A DNA stretch of 64,000 bases from Pseudoalteromonas shioyasakiensis (GTDB lineage: Bacteria; Pseudomonadota; Gammaproteobacteria; Enterobacterales; Alteromonadaceae): positions 1-64,000 of the forward strand of contig NZ_JAKEVM010000002.1 in NCBI RefSeq assembly GCF_022398475.1, read 5' to 3'. Below are positions 8,377 through 18,200 of the stretch, in pieces (the first letter of the stretch is position 1; every line of letters begins with the position of its first letter). The position numbers and the translations under genes are program-made. A model generated the notes under the pieces. That model had not been told where the DNA came from. It saw nothing but the letters and a program-made list of their open reading frames with translations, and made no database searches.

Positions 8377-10773
8377 ATGATTTTAAGTTATCTGATCACC
8401 GCGCTGCGTGCGTTTAAAAACCAAAAACAGCACTTTATTTTAAATGTTCTGGGTTTAAGTGTGGGCTTAGCTGCGGCAATTCTAGTTGCTTTGTTTGCAA
8501 AAAATGAGCTTTCGTACGATAGCCAACAGCCACATGCTGAGCGTGTTTATCGCGTTGGACAAGACTTCTCAAAACTTGGTTTAGCTGTGGTGCCTATTTT
8601 TAATTATGTGCAGTCAAAGCAGGCCGAAGATTACAGCCAAGTTGAAGAAGTGTTCGGATTAACTATGGTCGAGTTGACTCGTGAAGCCATGGTTGATGTG
8701 AGTTACCGCAACCAAGGCTATAAGTTAAATGCCTTATATGGTGCTACAGCAAATATTGAAAACTTTATTGCTATGAAGACGATTGCGGGTGACTTAACAA
8801 CAGCAATGAGTACACCAGACAGCCTAGCTTTAAGTGAATCAGAAGCACTGCGCATTTTTGGTCGCACCGATGTGATTGGTGAAACACTTACGCATGAACA
8901 AGGACAGTACACAGTGCGTGCCGTGTTTGCAGACTTAACAGACAACACTCACTTTGCCTTTAAAAACCTTGTTTATGTTAAGCATGATCCAAGCGAAATA
9001 GATATCAACAGTAGTTATGTTTATATGCGTGTAGCAGAGGGCACCGATACAGATGCATTAGCTAAAACCTTAACAGAACGCTTTTTTAGCGGTTCTATGT
9101 TGGAGCAAGTTAGTTTAGAGCTGCATCCATTACTTGATTTGCACTTAACGGCTAAATCACCGTTTGAGATGAAAGCGGGTGGTGCTAAACAAGTGGTGAT
9201 GATCTGTGTTGGTTTAAGTGTGTTACTGATTCTTATTGCAGGTTTTAACTTTATCAATATGACCGTCGCTCAATCGACTAAACGTGCAAAAGAAGTGGGT
9301 GTGCGTAAAGCGCTTGGCGCAAGTAAAGGCCAGTTAGTAACGCAGTTTTTATCTGAATCTGTATTGGTATCAATGCTTTCAATGGTGATTGCATGTGCTT
9401 TAGTGGAACTATTTTTACCAAACTTTAACCAACTAGTAGACCGCGAATTGGTCGTGAATTATGCCTCTGAATTTGGCATTGCAATTATTGTGGTCGCAAT
9501 TGCTGTGGGTATATTAGCTGGGCTTTATCCTGCATTCTTTATTTCGTCATTCAGTGCAAAACGCGTTTTAAGTGGAGACTTACAGCGTGGTAATACAGCA
9601 ATATGGGTTCGTAAGAGCTTACTAACCTTACAGGCTTCACTAGCAATAGGTTTAATCATTGCCTCTATTACTTTGTTAAAGCAATTAACTTACTTACAAA
9701 GCTTACCTTTAGGCTATGAAACAACACAAAGATTGGTTATTTCAGAGCTACCTGTAGGCGAAGTATTCACAAAAGAAAAAAATGCCTTAGTTAACCGTAT
9801 TAGTGCAATTCAAGGCGTACAGCAAACAACAGTTATTGATACCCGTTTAACTGTTTCAATCAATAATACACTTATGCCAACGTGGCCAAATGGTGAAGCA
9901 TCTGGCAGCTTAACGCCTGTTGTAGGTGCAAGCTACGATGTTGTAAAAACGCTAGGGTTAAAACTGGTTGCTGGTCGTGACTTTAGCCGTGAATTTGCTG
10001 GTGATTGGGCAAGCCGTGAAAATGGAGTAACAAGTACGGGCACCATCGTGACTGAGTCTGTCGCAAGGCAAGCGGGTTACACTAACATGAGTGACATTAT
10101 TGGTAAGGTAATTAAAGACTCAGGTCGCGGCGTAGATATGCGTGTTGTGGGTGTGGTTGAGGATGTAAAGGTAGGTAATGCTAAAGATGCCAACTCTAAT
10201 ATCATGTTCTTGTGTGGTTTTAACTTTTTATCACCTGTATCAGAATTAATTTTAACGATTGATCAGCAAAACTTGCCTTACATTAAAGCTCAGATCGCTG
10301 AAGTATTAGCAAGCTCAGCCAATATCTATGAGCCAAAAATTAACTTACTCGCAGACAACTACAAAACTCTGTTAAAAGGTGATGAGCGAATTTCGAATGT
10401 AGTTTTAATCTTTACTGGTCTTGCTGTGTTCTTAACTTGTTTAGGTACCTTTGGTTTGGCTTCGTTTGCAACAGTGCGTCGTCAAAAAGAAGTGGCCGTT
10501 CGAAAAGTGCTAGGTGCATCACGCATCAGTATCGTAAATATCATTGCTAAAGAGTTCTTAGTGCTGGTGGGCGTGAGTATTGCTATTGCGTATCCAGTGA
10601 CTTACTTGTTAGTTGGTGATTGGTTAGCAAACTTTAATGACCGCATTGAACAAGCTGTATGGGTGTATTTAGTTGCCGCCGTCGCGGTGGCCGCCATTAC
10701 TTGGGTTACCGTTGCAAGCTTAGCCTTTAAGGCCGCAAGCACCAGACCATCACTTATCTTACGATATGAATAA
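8377..10773 (+). CDS. ABC transporter permease, FtsX/MacB family, duplicated form
   Basis: This is the membrane part of the efflux system. The 798-residue protein has a first helix (about 21-40) followed by a periplasmic MacB-type domain, a three-helix FtsX block at about 270-400 containing AKRAKEVGVRKALGA, then a second single helix with a second periplasmic domain, and a second FtsX block at about 680-790 with VRRQKEVAVRKVLGAS. The internal duplication gives eight helices in one chain. The ATG directly after the ATPase stop is used; an earlier in-frame start would overlap the ATPase. A terminator follows. Confidence 0.9.
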   Translation: MILSYLITALRAFKNQKQHFILNVLGLSVGLAAAILVALFAKNELSYDSQQPHAERVYRVGQDFSKLGLAVVPIFNYVQSKQAEDYSQVEEVFGLTMVELTREAMVDVSYRNQGYKLNALYGATANIENFIAMKTIAGDLTTAMSTPDSLALSESEALRIFGRTDVIGETLTHEQGQYTVRAVFADLTDNTHFAFKNLVYVKHDPSEIDINSSYVYMRVAEGTDTDALAKTLTERFFSGSMLEQVSLELHPLLDLHLTAKSPFEMKAGGAKQVVMICVGLSVLLILIAGFNFINMTVAQSTKRAKEVGVRKALGASKGQLVTQFLSESVLVSMLSMVIACALVELFLPNFNQLVDRELVVNYASEFGIAIIVVAIAVGILAGLYPAFFISSFSAKRVLSGDLQRGNTAIWVRKSLLTLQASLAIGLIIASITLLKQLTYLQSLPLGYETTQRLVISELPVGEVFTKEKNALVNRISAIQGVQQTTVIDTRLTVSINNTLMPTWPNGEASGSLTPVVGASYDVVKTLGLKLVAGRDFSREFAGDWASRENGVTSTGTIVTESVARQAGYTNMSDIIGKVIKDSGRGVDMRVVGVVEDVKVGNAKDANSNIMFLCGFNFLSPVSELILTIDQQNLPYIKAQIAEVLASSANIYEPKINLLADNYKTLLKGDERISNVVLIFTGLAVFLTCLGTFGLASFATVRRQKEVAVRKVLGASRISIVNIIAKEFLVLVGVSIAIAYPVTYLLVGDWLANFNDRIEQAVWVYLVAAVAVAAITWVTVASLAFKAASTRPSLILRYE

Positions 10774-10796
10774 CAGTTAACTAACTCCCAACTATA

Positions 10797-10825
10797 AGCC
10801 CAGCAATACAGCTGGGCTTTTTTTA
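10797..10825 (+). terminator. Rho-independent terminator after the efflux operon
   Basis: The stem AGCCCAGC/GCTGGGCT with a six-base loop is followed by a run of T. Confidence 0.88.
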
Positions 10826-10850
10826 CTCGCTAAATACCTGTTTGGAGTGT

Positions 10851-11016
10851 TATTGCCATACATGGCGATCTTCGGCAAGGAGTGCTTTAGCGCGTTAGTA
10901 TGTATTTTTTGTCGCCATAAATGACGACCTACGGTAGGACGTGCTTTAGCGCGTTAGTGTGTATTCTTTGCCACCATAAATGACAATCTACGTAGGACGT
11001 GCTTTAGTGCGTTAAT
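10851..11016. repeat. Three REP-like units upstream of the RAYT gene
   Basis: Units begin near 10851, 10911 and 10970 and follow one pattern: a GCCATnnATGGC-like palindrome, CCTACGGTAGG, then a second palindrome around GTGCTTTAGCGC, then an AT-rich spacer containing GTATTCTTTG. The first unit has the perfect palindrome GCCATACATGGC; in the others it has decayed to GCCATAAATGAC. They flank the RAYT gene on its 5' side. Confidence 0.88.
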
Positions 11017-11060
11017 CTACTATATTTAATGTTCTACAATTTTATGAAAAAGGATTTTTC

Positions 11061-11507
11061 ATGAGCTGGAGCCATTTAAAGAAAGGACGAGTTTCAATTC
11101 AATCAGGTGAATATTTCATAACGTTCAACTGCCATAACAGAAAAGCACTGTTCAGTGATCATAACTTAGCAAAAGTATTTTGTAGGTGTATTGAAATAAA
11201 TGAATTAATACATCAATGTTGTTGGTTAACTTGGGTTCTTATGCCCGATCATTTTCATGGTTTATTAAGGCTTAGTGATAGTAGCTTGGGTAAAACAGTT
11301 GGTCATCTAAAAGGTCTTTCTGCAAGAGAGATAAATAAGAGACGTAGTTTTTCGCAAACAGTGTGGCAACCTGCTTACTATGATCATGCACTACGTAAAG
11401 ATGAAAGTAGAATAGCAGTAGCCAGATACATAGCAGCAAATCCTTTACGAAAAAAGCTAGTTGATAATTTAGGTAGTTATCCATATTGGAATTCTGTTTT
11501 TTTGTGA
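11061..11507 (+). CDS. REP-associated tyrosine transposase (RAYT, Y1_Tnp/IS200-like)
   Basis: It is a single-strand DNA nuclease/transferase related to IS200/IS605 transposases and thought to spread REP sequences. The 148-residue protein has the metal-binding H-x-H motif in MPDHFHGLL (H64, H66), the conserved WQPAYYDHALR block, and the candidate catalytic tyrosine Y123 in ARYIAANPLRK. It sits between three REP-like units upstream and five downstream and has no IS ends of its own, which is the REPtron arrangement. The ATG has an upstream AAAGGA. It appears intact. Confidence 0.92.
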   Translation: MSWSHLKKGRVSIQSGEYFITFNCHNRKALFSDHNLAKVFCRCIEINELIHQCCWLTWVLMPDHFHGLLRLSDSSLGKTVGHLKGLSAREINKRRSFSQTVWQPAYYDHALRKDESRIAVARYIAANPLRKKLVDNLGSYPYWNSVFL

Positions 11508-11513
11508 TTGGTT

Positions 11514-11797
11514 GTCGCCATAAATGACGACCTACGGTAAGACGTGCTATAGCGCGTAAGCATGTATTCTTTGTGTCGCCATAAATGACGACCTACGGTA
11601 AGACGTGCTATAGCGCGTAAGCATGTATTCTTTGTCACCATAAATGACGACCTACGGTAAGACGTGCTATAGCGCGTAAGCATGTATTCTTTGTGTCGCC
11701 ATAAATGACGATCTACGTAGGACGTGCTTTAGCGCGTTAGTATGTATTCTTTGTCGCCATAAATGACAACCTACGGTAGGACGTGCTTTAGCGCGTA
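11514..11797. repeat. Five REP-like units downstream of the RAYT gene
   Basis: Tandem units start at about 11514, 11575, 11634, 11695 and 11753, so the period alternates between 58 and 61 bp. The first three are nearly identical (CCTACGGTAAGACGTGCTAT variant) and the last two match the upstream units (GTAGGACGTGCTTTAGCGCG variant). The near-identity of the first three suggests recent tandem amplification. Each unit holds two short palindromes, unlike a CRISPR repeat/spacer pattern. Confidence 0.9.
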
Positions 11798-11806
11798 AAT
11801 ATAGGC

Positions 11807-12334
11807 TTAAAGGTCTTTGACCTTCACCGCAGGGTTACCCGCTACTAAAGTATTTGCCGCGACATCTTTGGTAACTATTGCCCCTGCGCCAATCACTGAA
11901 TTATCAGCAACTATAATACCCGCAAGTATAATCGCGCCTGCACCAATCCATACATTGTTGCCAATGCTAATCGGTGCTGCAAAGTTAGCTTTTGCTAAAC
12001 GCTCGGTTGGGTTTACTGCATGAGATACCGCGAGTATTTGTACATTAGGGCCTATTAAGCAGTCATCACCTATCGTAATTTGCACATCAGATAACGGCGC
12101 ATCGAGCACAGTACAGTTAATATTTATGAAGGTTCGATCACCTATTTTAATACCACTACCGTAATCACAATGAAAACCCGCTTCTATAACAACCTGCTCG
12201 CCACAGTGAGCAAACATGCCTCTTAGACGTTTTAAATTGCCTTTACTTGGGCTTTTGGCAAATAAACGGCAAATTTCATGGGTATTTTTTCGTTGTTCGA
12301 GTAAGGACTTATCGAGGCTATTAAACTCTTTCAT
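11807..12334 (-). CDS. Sugar O-acetyltransferase, hexapeptide-repeat (Maa/LacA/NodL family)
   Basis: It probably transfers acetyl from acetyl-CoA to a sugar in the cytoplasm. The 175-residue protein has a short helical N-terminus and then left-handed beta-helix repeats from about residue 60 to the end, with the family signature ISIGNNVWIGAGAIILAGI and the catalytic-region His in AVSHAVNP. The length is slightly shorter than the 183-203 residues of E. coli Maa and LacA. It is convergent with the REP array and divergent from the DeoR regulator. The substrate cannot be predicted. Confidence 0.85.
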   Translation of the reverse strand: MKEFNSLDKSLLEQRKNTHEICRLFAKSPSKGNLKRLRGMFAHCGEQVVIEAGFHCDYGSGIKIGDRTFININCTVLDAPLSDVQITIGDDCLIGPNVQILAVSHAVNPTERLAKANFAAPISIGNNVWIGAGAIILAGIIVADNSVIGAGAIVTKDVAANTLVAGNPAVKVKDL

Positions 12335-12437
12335 GGGGCATGTTCATGGTTATATTTGCCAATAGCTTAGCGTGTTGGTGATGAAGATCAAAATTAAAGC
12401 TGTGTAGGTTAATGATCATTCACTTGCCATTTATATT

Positions 12438-12504
12438 GTTTCGTTTAAAATCTCAAAACTTTCGAAACGAAACTTATGTGGTTCACTTTATGACAAAACG
12501 AAAC
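12438..12504. promoter_or_regulatory. Candidate DeoR-family operator cluster
   Basis: The 9-mer GTTTCGTTT occurs at 12438-12446 and its inverse AAACGAAAC at 12465-12473 and again at 12496-12504, the last two 31 bp apart (three helical turns) and the last inside the first codons of the regulator gene. TTTCGTTT-type repeats are typical of DeoR-family operators such as those of AgaR. Autoregulation, and control of glmS from here, are inferences. Confidence 0.6.
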
Positions 12505-13260
12505 ACTCAACAACGTCGCCATACAATCTTAAGCCAAGTGAATGAACTTGGTGAAGTTGCTGTTGAAGCGTTAGCAGAGCAGTTTCAAACATCTGAAGTG
12601 ACGATACGTAAAGATCTGACAGCCCTTGAAAAAAGTGGCTTGTTGCTACGCCGTTACGGTGGTGCCATTGCACTGCCACAAGAAATCGTTGCAAATAGCA
12701 ACGAGAAAAGCGACTCGCTTCGCAAAATGGCAATCGCACAGGCGGCTGCAAAGCTTATTAAAGATCATAACCGCATCATCATTGATAGCGGTCGCACTAC
12801 AGCGGCGATGATCCCTGAGCTTGCTAGTAAACGCGGTTTAGTGGTGATGACAAATGCTATTAATGTCGCTAACCGACTGCTTTCATTAGAAAATGAACCA
12901 ACACTTTTGATGACCGGGGGAACTTGGGATCCACATTCAGAATCGTTTCAGGGCCAAGTTGCAGAGAATGTTCTACGCTCTTACGACTTTGACCAACTCT
13001 TTATTGGTGCCGATGGCATTGATATTGATAGAGGTACTACAACCTTCAATGAATTAGTGGGGCTTAGCCAAGTGATGGCTGAAGCAGCCCGTGAGGTAGT
13101 GGTGCTGGTAGAGTCAGAAAAAATTGGCCGAAGAATACCGAATTTAGAACTGCCTTGGCAGCGTGTTACCACCGTTATCACAGACAACAACCTAAGCGCC
13201 GACAAGCGCGAGGCGATAACAGCATGTGGTGTACAGCTGATCTGTGCAGAAATTGAATAA
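12490..13260 (+). CDS. DeoR/GlpR-family regulator, probably of glmS
   Basis: It is a cytoplasmic DNA-binding repressor responsive to a sugar phosphate. The 256-residue protein has a DeoR helix-turn-helix at the N-terminus (about 5-57, TSEVTIRKDLTALEKSGLL) and a DeoR C-terminal effector domain (IDSGRTT, IGADGID..GTTTFNE). An in-frame ATG 78 bases upstream exists, but homologues begin with the sequence chosen here (MTKRNTQQRR); no good ribosome-binding site precedes this ATG. In Shewanella and relatives a DeoR gene also precedes glmS, so control of amino-sugar synthesis is likely. Confidence 0.88.
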   Translation: MTKRNTQQRRHTILSQVNELGEVAVEALAEQFQTSEVTIRKDLTALEKSGLLLRRYGGAIALPQEIVANSNEKSDSLRKMAIAQAAAKLIKDHNRIIIDSGRTTAAMIPELASKRGLVVMTNAINVANRLLSLENEPTLLMTGGTWDPHSESFQGQVAENVLRSYDFDQLFIGADGIDIDRGTTTFNELVGLSQVMAEAAREVVVLVESEKIGRRIPNLELPWQRVTTVITDNNLSADKREAITACGVQLICAEIE

Positions 13261-13355
13261 CCCGTAATAAGACCGACAACACCTTATTACGCATCGTTTA
13301 TGACAACACATCTCGCCCAAAGTAAAACACTTTGGCATGTGCAAAAGGAGAGATT

Positions 13356-15176
13356 ATGTGTGGAATCGTAGGGGCTGTTGCAGAACGCCCAGTAAATAAA
13401 ATTCTTGTTGAAGGCCTTAAGCGCCTTGAATACCGTGGCTATGACTCGGCAGGTGTGGCTTTACTTAAAGGTACTGAGCTTAACACTGTAAAAGCAGTAG
13501 GTAAGGTTGCTAACCTTGAAGCGGCACTGAATGAAGCCGCTGTTAAAGGCACTACCGGTATCGCACATACGCGCTGGGCAACTCATGGTGGTGTAACTGA
13601 AGCGAATGCTCACCCACATATTTCGAATAGCGAAATTGCTCTTGTTCATAACGGTATTATCGAAAATCATGCCAGCCTACGCGATGCGCTTAAAGGCGAC
13701 GGTTATGAGTTTTTATCAGAAACAGACACTGAAGTTATGGTGCACCTTATTCACCAACTTCGCCAACAACACGATACGCTTTTAGCTGCAGTACAGGCTG
13801 CTGTGAAGCAGTTTGAAGGTGCATTTGGTACGGTTGTTTTTGATAAAGCGAACGACAACGAAATCATCGTAGCGCGCTCAGGTAGCCCACTGGTGATTGG
13901 TTTAGGTCTTGGCGAAAACTTTATTGCCTCTGACCAACTTGCTCTATTACCTGTTACTCGTAGCTTTATTTACCTTGAAGAAGGTGATGTTGCTCGTATT
14001 ACCCGTGACAGTGTTGAAATTTTTGATGCAAATGGTGATGCAGTTGAGCGCGAAGTGATTGAATCAAACATTACGCAAGATGCATCAGGTAAAGGCGAAT
14101 ATCGTCACTACATGCTGAAAGAAATTTACGAGCAGCCGCTTGCTGTACGTAACACCCTTGATGGCCGTTTAGTTAATGACACTGTAGCGATCGATGCCTT
14201 TGGCGAAAGTGCTCAGCAAATCTTTAAAGACGTAAAACACGTGCAAATTATTGCCTGTGGTACTTCATACCATTCAGGTATGGTTGCTCGTTACTGGCTT
14301 GAACAGTTCGCAGGCGTGAGTTGTAACGTCGAGATTGCTTCTGAGTTCCGTTACCGCGAATCATTTGTACATGAAAATAGCTTACTTGTGACCATTTCAC
14401 AGTCTGGTGAAACAGCCGATACGCTTGCTGCACTTCGTCTTGCAAAACAGCAAGGTTACATGGCGTCAATGACCATTTGTAACGTGCCGGGTTCATCATT
14501 AGTACGTGAATCTGATTTAGCCTTTATGACTAAAGCAGGTGCTGAAATTGGTGTTGCATCAACTAAAGCCTTCACCACACAACTTGTTGGCTTATTAATG
14601 CTAACAGCATCTATTGCCCAAGAAAAAGGCCTAGAGCAAGGTGCGATTGTAAATGCAATTAAAACACTTCCTAACAAGTTAGAAGAAGCATTACTTCTTG
14701 CTGAAGGGATTGAAGATTTAGCTGAAGAATTTGCTGATAAGCACCACTCACTATTCTTGGGTCGTGGCTCACAGTACCCAATCGCGATGGAAGGTGCGCT
14801 TAAGCTGAAAGAAATTTCGTACATTCACGCAGAAGCATATGCAGCGGGTGAGCTTAAGCATGGCCCTCTTGCGTTGATTGATGCCGACATGCCAATCATT
14901 GTTGTGGCACCAAACAACGAACTACTTGAAAAGCTTAAATCAAATGTAGAAGAAGTACGTGCCCGTGGCGGTATTATCTATGTATTCGCAGACAAAGACT
15001 CAGCGTTTGAATCTGACGAAACAATGCGTGTAATCAACGTAAACCATGTGGATGACGTGATTGCTCCAGTTGTATATACAATCCCGCTACAGCTGCTTTC
15101 ATACTATGTTGCGGTTATTAAAGGCACCGACGTAGACCAACCTCGAAACCTAGCAAAATCAGTGACGGTTGAGTAA
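13356..15176 (+). CDS. glmS: Glutamine--fructose-6-phosphate aminotransferase (isomerizing)
   Basis: It makes glucosamine 6-phosphate from fructose 6-phosphate and glutamine, the first step to UDP-GlcNAc for peptidoglycan and lipid A. The 606-residue enzyme starts with MCGIVGA, whose Cys2 becomes the N-terminal nucleophile of the class II glutaminase domain (to about 240). Two SIS sugar-isomerase domains follow ([36 protein letters not shown]), and the end is [11 protein letters not shown] as in the family. The start was chosen because Cys must follow Met; AAAGGAG lies just upstream. No glmS ribozyme is visible in the 95-bp leader. Confidence 0.97.
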   Translation: MCGIVGAVAERPVNKILVEGLKRLEYRGYDSAGVALLKGTELNTVKAVGKVANLEAALNEAAVKGTTGIAHTRWATHGGVTEANAHPHISNSEIALVHNGIIENHASLRDALKGDGYEFLSETDTEVMVHLIHQLRQQHDTLLAAVQAAVKQFEGAFGTVVFDKANDNEIIVARSGSPLVIGLGLGENFIASDQLALLPVTRSFIYLEEGDVARITRDSVEIFDANGDAVEREVIESNITQDASGKGEYRHYMLKEIYEQPLAVRNTLDGRLVNDTVAIDAFGESAQQIFKDVKHVQIIACGTSYHSGMVARYWLEQFAGVSCNVEIASEFRYRESFVHENSLLVTISQSGETADTLAALRLAKQQGYMASMTICNVPGSSLVRESDLAFMTKAGAEIGVASTKAFTTQLVGLLMLTASIAQEKGLEQGAIVNAIKTLPNKLEEALLLAEGIEDLAEEFADKHHSLFLGRGSQYPIAMEGALKLKEISYIHAEAYAAGELKHGPLALIDADMPIIVVAPNNELLEKLKSNVEEVRARGGIIYVFADKDSAFESDETMRVINVNHVDDVIAPVVYTIPLQLLSYYVAVIKGTDVDQPRNLAKSVTVE

Positions 15177-15190
15177 GTTAAAGCATCAAG

Positions 15191-15216
15191 AGCCGGCTAA
15201 TTAGCCGGCTTTTTTG
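15191..15216 (+). terminator. Rho-independent terminator after glmS
   Basis: A stem built on AGCCGGCTAA/TTAGCCGGCT is followed directly by six T. Confidence 0.9.
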
Positions 15217-15306
15217 TGTCTATAATTTGCTTAATTAGTGTTCACTGATGCAATTTGTATTGCAATTGATTAGGATGGTTAAACACTCTGGCTAAGGATA
15301 ATAACA

Positions 15307-16893
15307 ATGAAAAAGCGCAGTGTTTTAACCTCTATAGGATTGACCGTATTAGTACTCAGCTCGGGGATTGCTTATGGACAATCTTTTGATCTCATCATCA
15401 AAAACGCGATGTTGCTCGATGGTCGTGGTGGCAAAGCGGTTCGCGCAGATGTTGGTATTGAAAGCGGCAAGATCACTAAAATTGGTGATATGGCGGCTGA
15501 CAAAGCTCAACAAGTTATAGATGCCAATGGCAAGGTTGTAGCGCCGGGCTTTATCGATTTACATTCCCATGCTGAGCGTTCAATTGCAGAGCTGCCTCGG
15601 CTCGATAACTTAGTGCAGCAGGGTATCACCACTATTTTGGGCGGTAACTGTGGTTTTTCTCCTGTCGACTTTAAGCAATTTTTTGCGCAAACCGAGCGTT
15701 CACCTCTAGGGCCAAATTTAGCCTTATTAATTGGCCATAATGATGTTCGTAAAGCTGTTATGGGTGAAGAGCAACGACTTGCCACTGCTGATGAGTTAAA
15801 AGCAATGCAAGCACTGGTAGATAAAGCGATGCAACAGGGGGCGTTTGGTTTATCGACTGGGCTAAAATATGTTCCTGGTGTGTACTCAAACTTTGCTGAG
15901 GTAAAGGTGCTTGCCGAAACCGCTCATGCTCAGCATGGATTTTTTGCCTCTCATATGCGGGACGAAGGCGCAGAGATTGTCACGGCGATGAATGAAGTGC
16001 TCGATATTGCAAAAGAGACCGGTATTCCTGTGCATATCTCTCATCATAAGCTGATTGGTCATCCAAATTGGGGTGAGAGTAAGCACACTATTCAGATGAT
16101 TCGCGATGCTCGCAAAGTGGGTTTCGATGTCACCCTCGATCAGTATCCTTACACGGCTTCTTCTACGCGATTTGCTATATTATTTCCTGCATGGTCATTG
16201 GCTGGTGGCCAAGCTGAAGTTGAAAAGCGTCTACAAGATCCAGAGTTAAGGCAAAAAATAAAACAAGGCTTGATCAAAAATATCCGTGAAGACAGAGGCG
16301 GTGGTGACCCCGCAAGGCTGCAAATAGCGCATTATACGGCAAACCCTGCATGGGATGGACTAACCTTTGCTGAAGTATTAAAACGTGAAGGGCGAGCGCA
16401 AAGTATTGATGAAGCAGCTGAACTTGCTATGGAAATTCAAGCAAATGGCGGTGCTCAGGGGATCTTCCACGCTATTAATGAAGATGATGTTAAGTACATC
16501 ATGGCTTACCCAATTACTGCAATCGCCACCGATGCGGGTGGTTCAGAACTTGGTAAAGGCAACCCACATCCACGTGGGTACGGCACCTTCCCCAGAGTAC
16601 TAGGTCATTATGTGCGTGAACAAGGAGTGATTTCGTTACCTGATGCAATACGTAAAATGACCAGTTTACCCGCAGCAAGAATGGGCCTAATTGACCGAGG
16701 AGTGATAGCACAAGGCTATGCTGCTGATATTGTTATACTCGACCCTGCGGCGGTTGCTGATAAATCAACGTTTAGCGCACCACATCAGTACGCAGAAGGA
16801 ATTCAATACGTCATTATTAATGGCCAAGTCATTAAATCACCGGATGGCATGACGGGTAAAAGCGCTGGGCAAATATTGCGCCATACGCTTTAG
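15307..16893 (+). CDS. Exported N-acyl-D-amino-acid deacylase (D-aminoacylase family)
   Basis: It probably hydrolyses N-acyl-D-amino acids to the D-amino acid and a fatty or acetic acid. The 528-residue protein has a signal peptide (about 1-24, ending SGIAYG), then an amidohydrolase-superfamily fold: the metal-binding pair in APGFIDLHSHAE, GNCGFSP, the GLSTGLKYVPG segment, ISHHKLIG and a late Asp in AIATDAG. The end (YADIVILDP) belongs to the small beta domain. D-aminoacylases of this family are 480-540 residues. A secretion signal points to a periplasmic role in using D-amino-acid compounds. It stands alone between terminators. Confidence 0.87.
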   Translation: MKKRSVLTSIGLTVLVLSSGIAYGQSFDLIIKNAMLLDGRGGKAVRADVGIESGKITKIGDMAADKAQQVIDANGKVVAPGFIDLHSHAERSIAELPRLDNLVQQGITTILGGNCGFSPVDFKQFFAQTERSPLGPNLALLIGHNDVRKAVMGEEQRLATADELKAMQALVDKAMQQGAFGLSTGLKYVPGVYSNFAEVKVLAETAHAQHGFFASHMRDEGAEIVTAMNEVLDIAKETGIPVHISHHKLIGHPNWGESKHTIQMIRDARKVGFDVTLDQYPYTASSTRFAILFPAWSLAGGQAEVEKRLQDPELRQKIKQGLIKNIREDRGGGDPARLQIAHYTANPAWDGLTFAEVLKREGRAQSIDEAAELAMEIQANGGAQGIFHAINEDDVKYIMAYPITAIATDAGGSELGKGNPHPRGYGTFPRVLGHYVREQGVISLPDAIRKMTSLPAARMGLIDRGVIAQGYAADIVILDPAAVADKSTFSAPHQYAEGIQYVIINGQVIKSPDGMTGKSAGQILRHTL

Positions 16894-17005
16894 CTAAAAG
16901 AATGACTTATATGTACTTTTATACGAAAATGTACATAAGTTATCTTTGTTTGTACCTGCAATTCTGTTAGCTTAAAAAATTACCAATTTTTCTTAAGGAT
17001 AAGTC

Positions 17006-18181
17006 GTGCGACTATTTAAGTTACTCTGTATTAGTGGTTTTTTACTCTGTACTAGTCATGTAATGGCTCAACCAGCTGCAGATGATGCGGTTCCACATTA
17101 CAGCCAACATACGCATACTATCGAATCAAGTAATCTTAGTGAGCAACGCACTGTCGTTGTGCAATTACCAAAAAGCTATCAAACACATCCAAACAAAAGG
17201 TATCCCGTTATTTACCGTTTAGATGGGGTCGGTAATTTACCATTGATTAATGCTGTGCTTGAGCGCTTACAACAAAATGATCAAGCGCCAGAGGTGATTG
17301 TAGTTGCGATTGAAAGCACTAATCGACTTAGAGATTTTTATCCTACAGTGAACAAAGAACCACAAGGGCCTGTTGGCGAAGGCGGTGGTGCAGCAAAGTT
17401 TTTAGCTTTCGTAGAGCAAGAACTGATGCCTTTGGTTAATAAACAGTATCGTACTCATGATTATAGAGTTATCGCAGGAGCCTCAGCTGCGGGTGTATTT
17501 GCTCTTCACTCAATGCAGGCTAATCCTGAGTTATTTCAAGCGCATATTGCTTATAGCCCTGCGGTATGGTGGAACTATGGCGCCCCTGCTAAGAGTCTAA
17601 ATACCTTTGTTACTAAAGCCAAAAGTATTAACAGCTATGTATATATGAATATCGGCGAAGAAGCCGGCATTATGCGCGAAAGATACGATGATATGCAGCA
17701 AACGATGCAAAATAGTAAAGTGCAAAATCTGCGCTTTAAGAGCGACGCCTTTGCAGGCGTTTCGCATAACCTAACCTCAGTTGCTGGGGCATTTAATGCG
17801 TACCATGGCTTATTTTTATCTAAACATATGCCTTTGAGTGCACTAGGCGATGATGTTTCATCAATTGATGTTTATTATCAACGTTTATCTCAGCAATGGG
17901 GCGAGCAAATAGCGCCACCAGACCGCGCTGTTCGGATGCTGGGTTACAGCTTAACAGATAACCAGCAATTTGAGCGGGCTATTGAGGTGTTTAAGTACAA
18001 TATCAAAAACTACCAAAAATCAGCGTATGCACTGTCAGCTTTGTCATATGGCTATGAAATGCAAGGTAATACTCGCCAAGCATTAGTTCAAATCGAGGCT
18101 GCAATCGCTGTTGCAGATGACTCGTATCCCTACCCAGATTACTTAAAAGAGACAAAAACGAGGTTACAAGGGCAGCTATAA
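17006..18181 (+). CDS. Exported esterase of the IroE/Fes-like alpha/beta hydrolase family with C-terminal TPR-like part
   Basis: It is a periplasmic serine esterase of unknown substrate. The 391-residue protein begins at GTG behind TTAAGGAT, with a signal peptide ending VMA. The putative-esterase fold includes RYPVIYRLDG and the nucleophile elbow GASAAG (S160), with a likely acid and the His in FAGVSHN. The last 90 residues (LGYSLTDNQQFERAIEVFKYN..) look like two tetratricopeptide repeats, a known extension of such esterases in this order. An inverted repeat (ACTTATATGTAC..GTACATAAGT, 16905-16940) lies in its leader. It converges with the next gene with a 19-base gap. Confidence 0.82.
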   Translation: MRLFKLLCISGFLLCTSHVMAQPAADDAVPHYSQHTHTIESSNLSEQRTVVVQLPKSYQTHPNKRYPVIYRLDGVGNLPLINAVLERLQQNDQAPEVIVVAIESTNRLRDFYPTVNKEPQGPVGEGGGAAKFLAFVEQELMPLVNKQYRTHDYRVIAGASAAGVFALHSMQANPELFQAHIAYSPAVWWNYGAPAKSLNTFVTKAKSINSYVYMNIGEEAGIMRERYDDMQQTMQNSKVQNLRFKSDAFAGVSHNLTSVAGAFNAYHGLFLSKHMPLSALGDDVSSIDVYYQRLSQQWGEQIAPPDRAVRMLGYSLTDNQQFERAIEVFKYNIKNYQKSAYALSALSYGYEMQGNTRQALVQIEAAIAVADDSYPYPDYLKETKTRLQGQL

Positions 18182-18200
18182 TTAAGCTGCATTAAACAAA

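Noticed and set aside
11514-11797. Possible CRISPR array
   Set aside because: The units are contiguous and self-similar over their whole length, with no unique spacers, and each holds two palindromes. They surround a RAYT gene and no cas gene is present.
13262-13355. A glmS ribozyme or riboswitch before glmS
   Set aside because: The spacer after the regulator gene is under 100 bases, shows no recognisable ribozyme core and carries only a normal ribosome-binding site.
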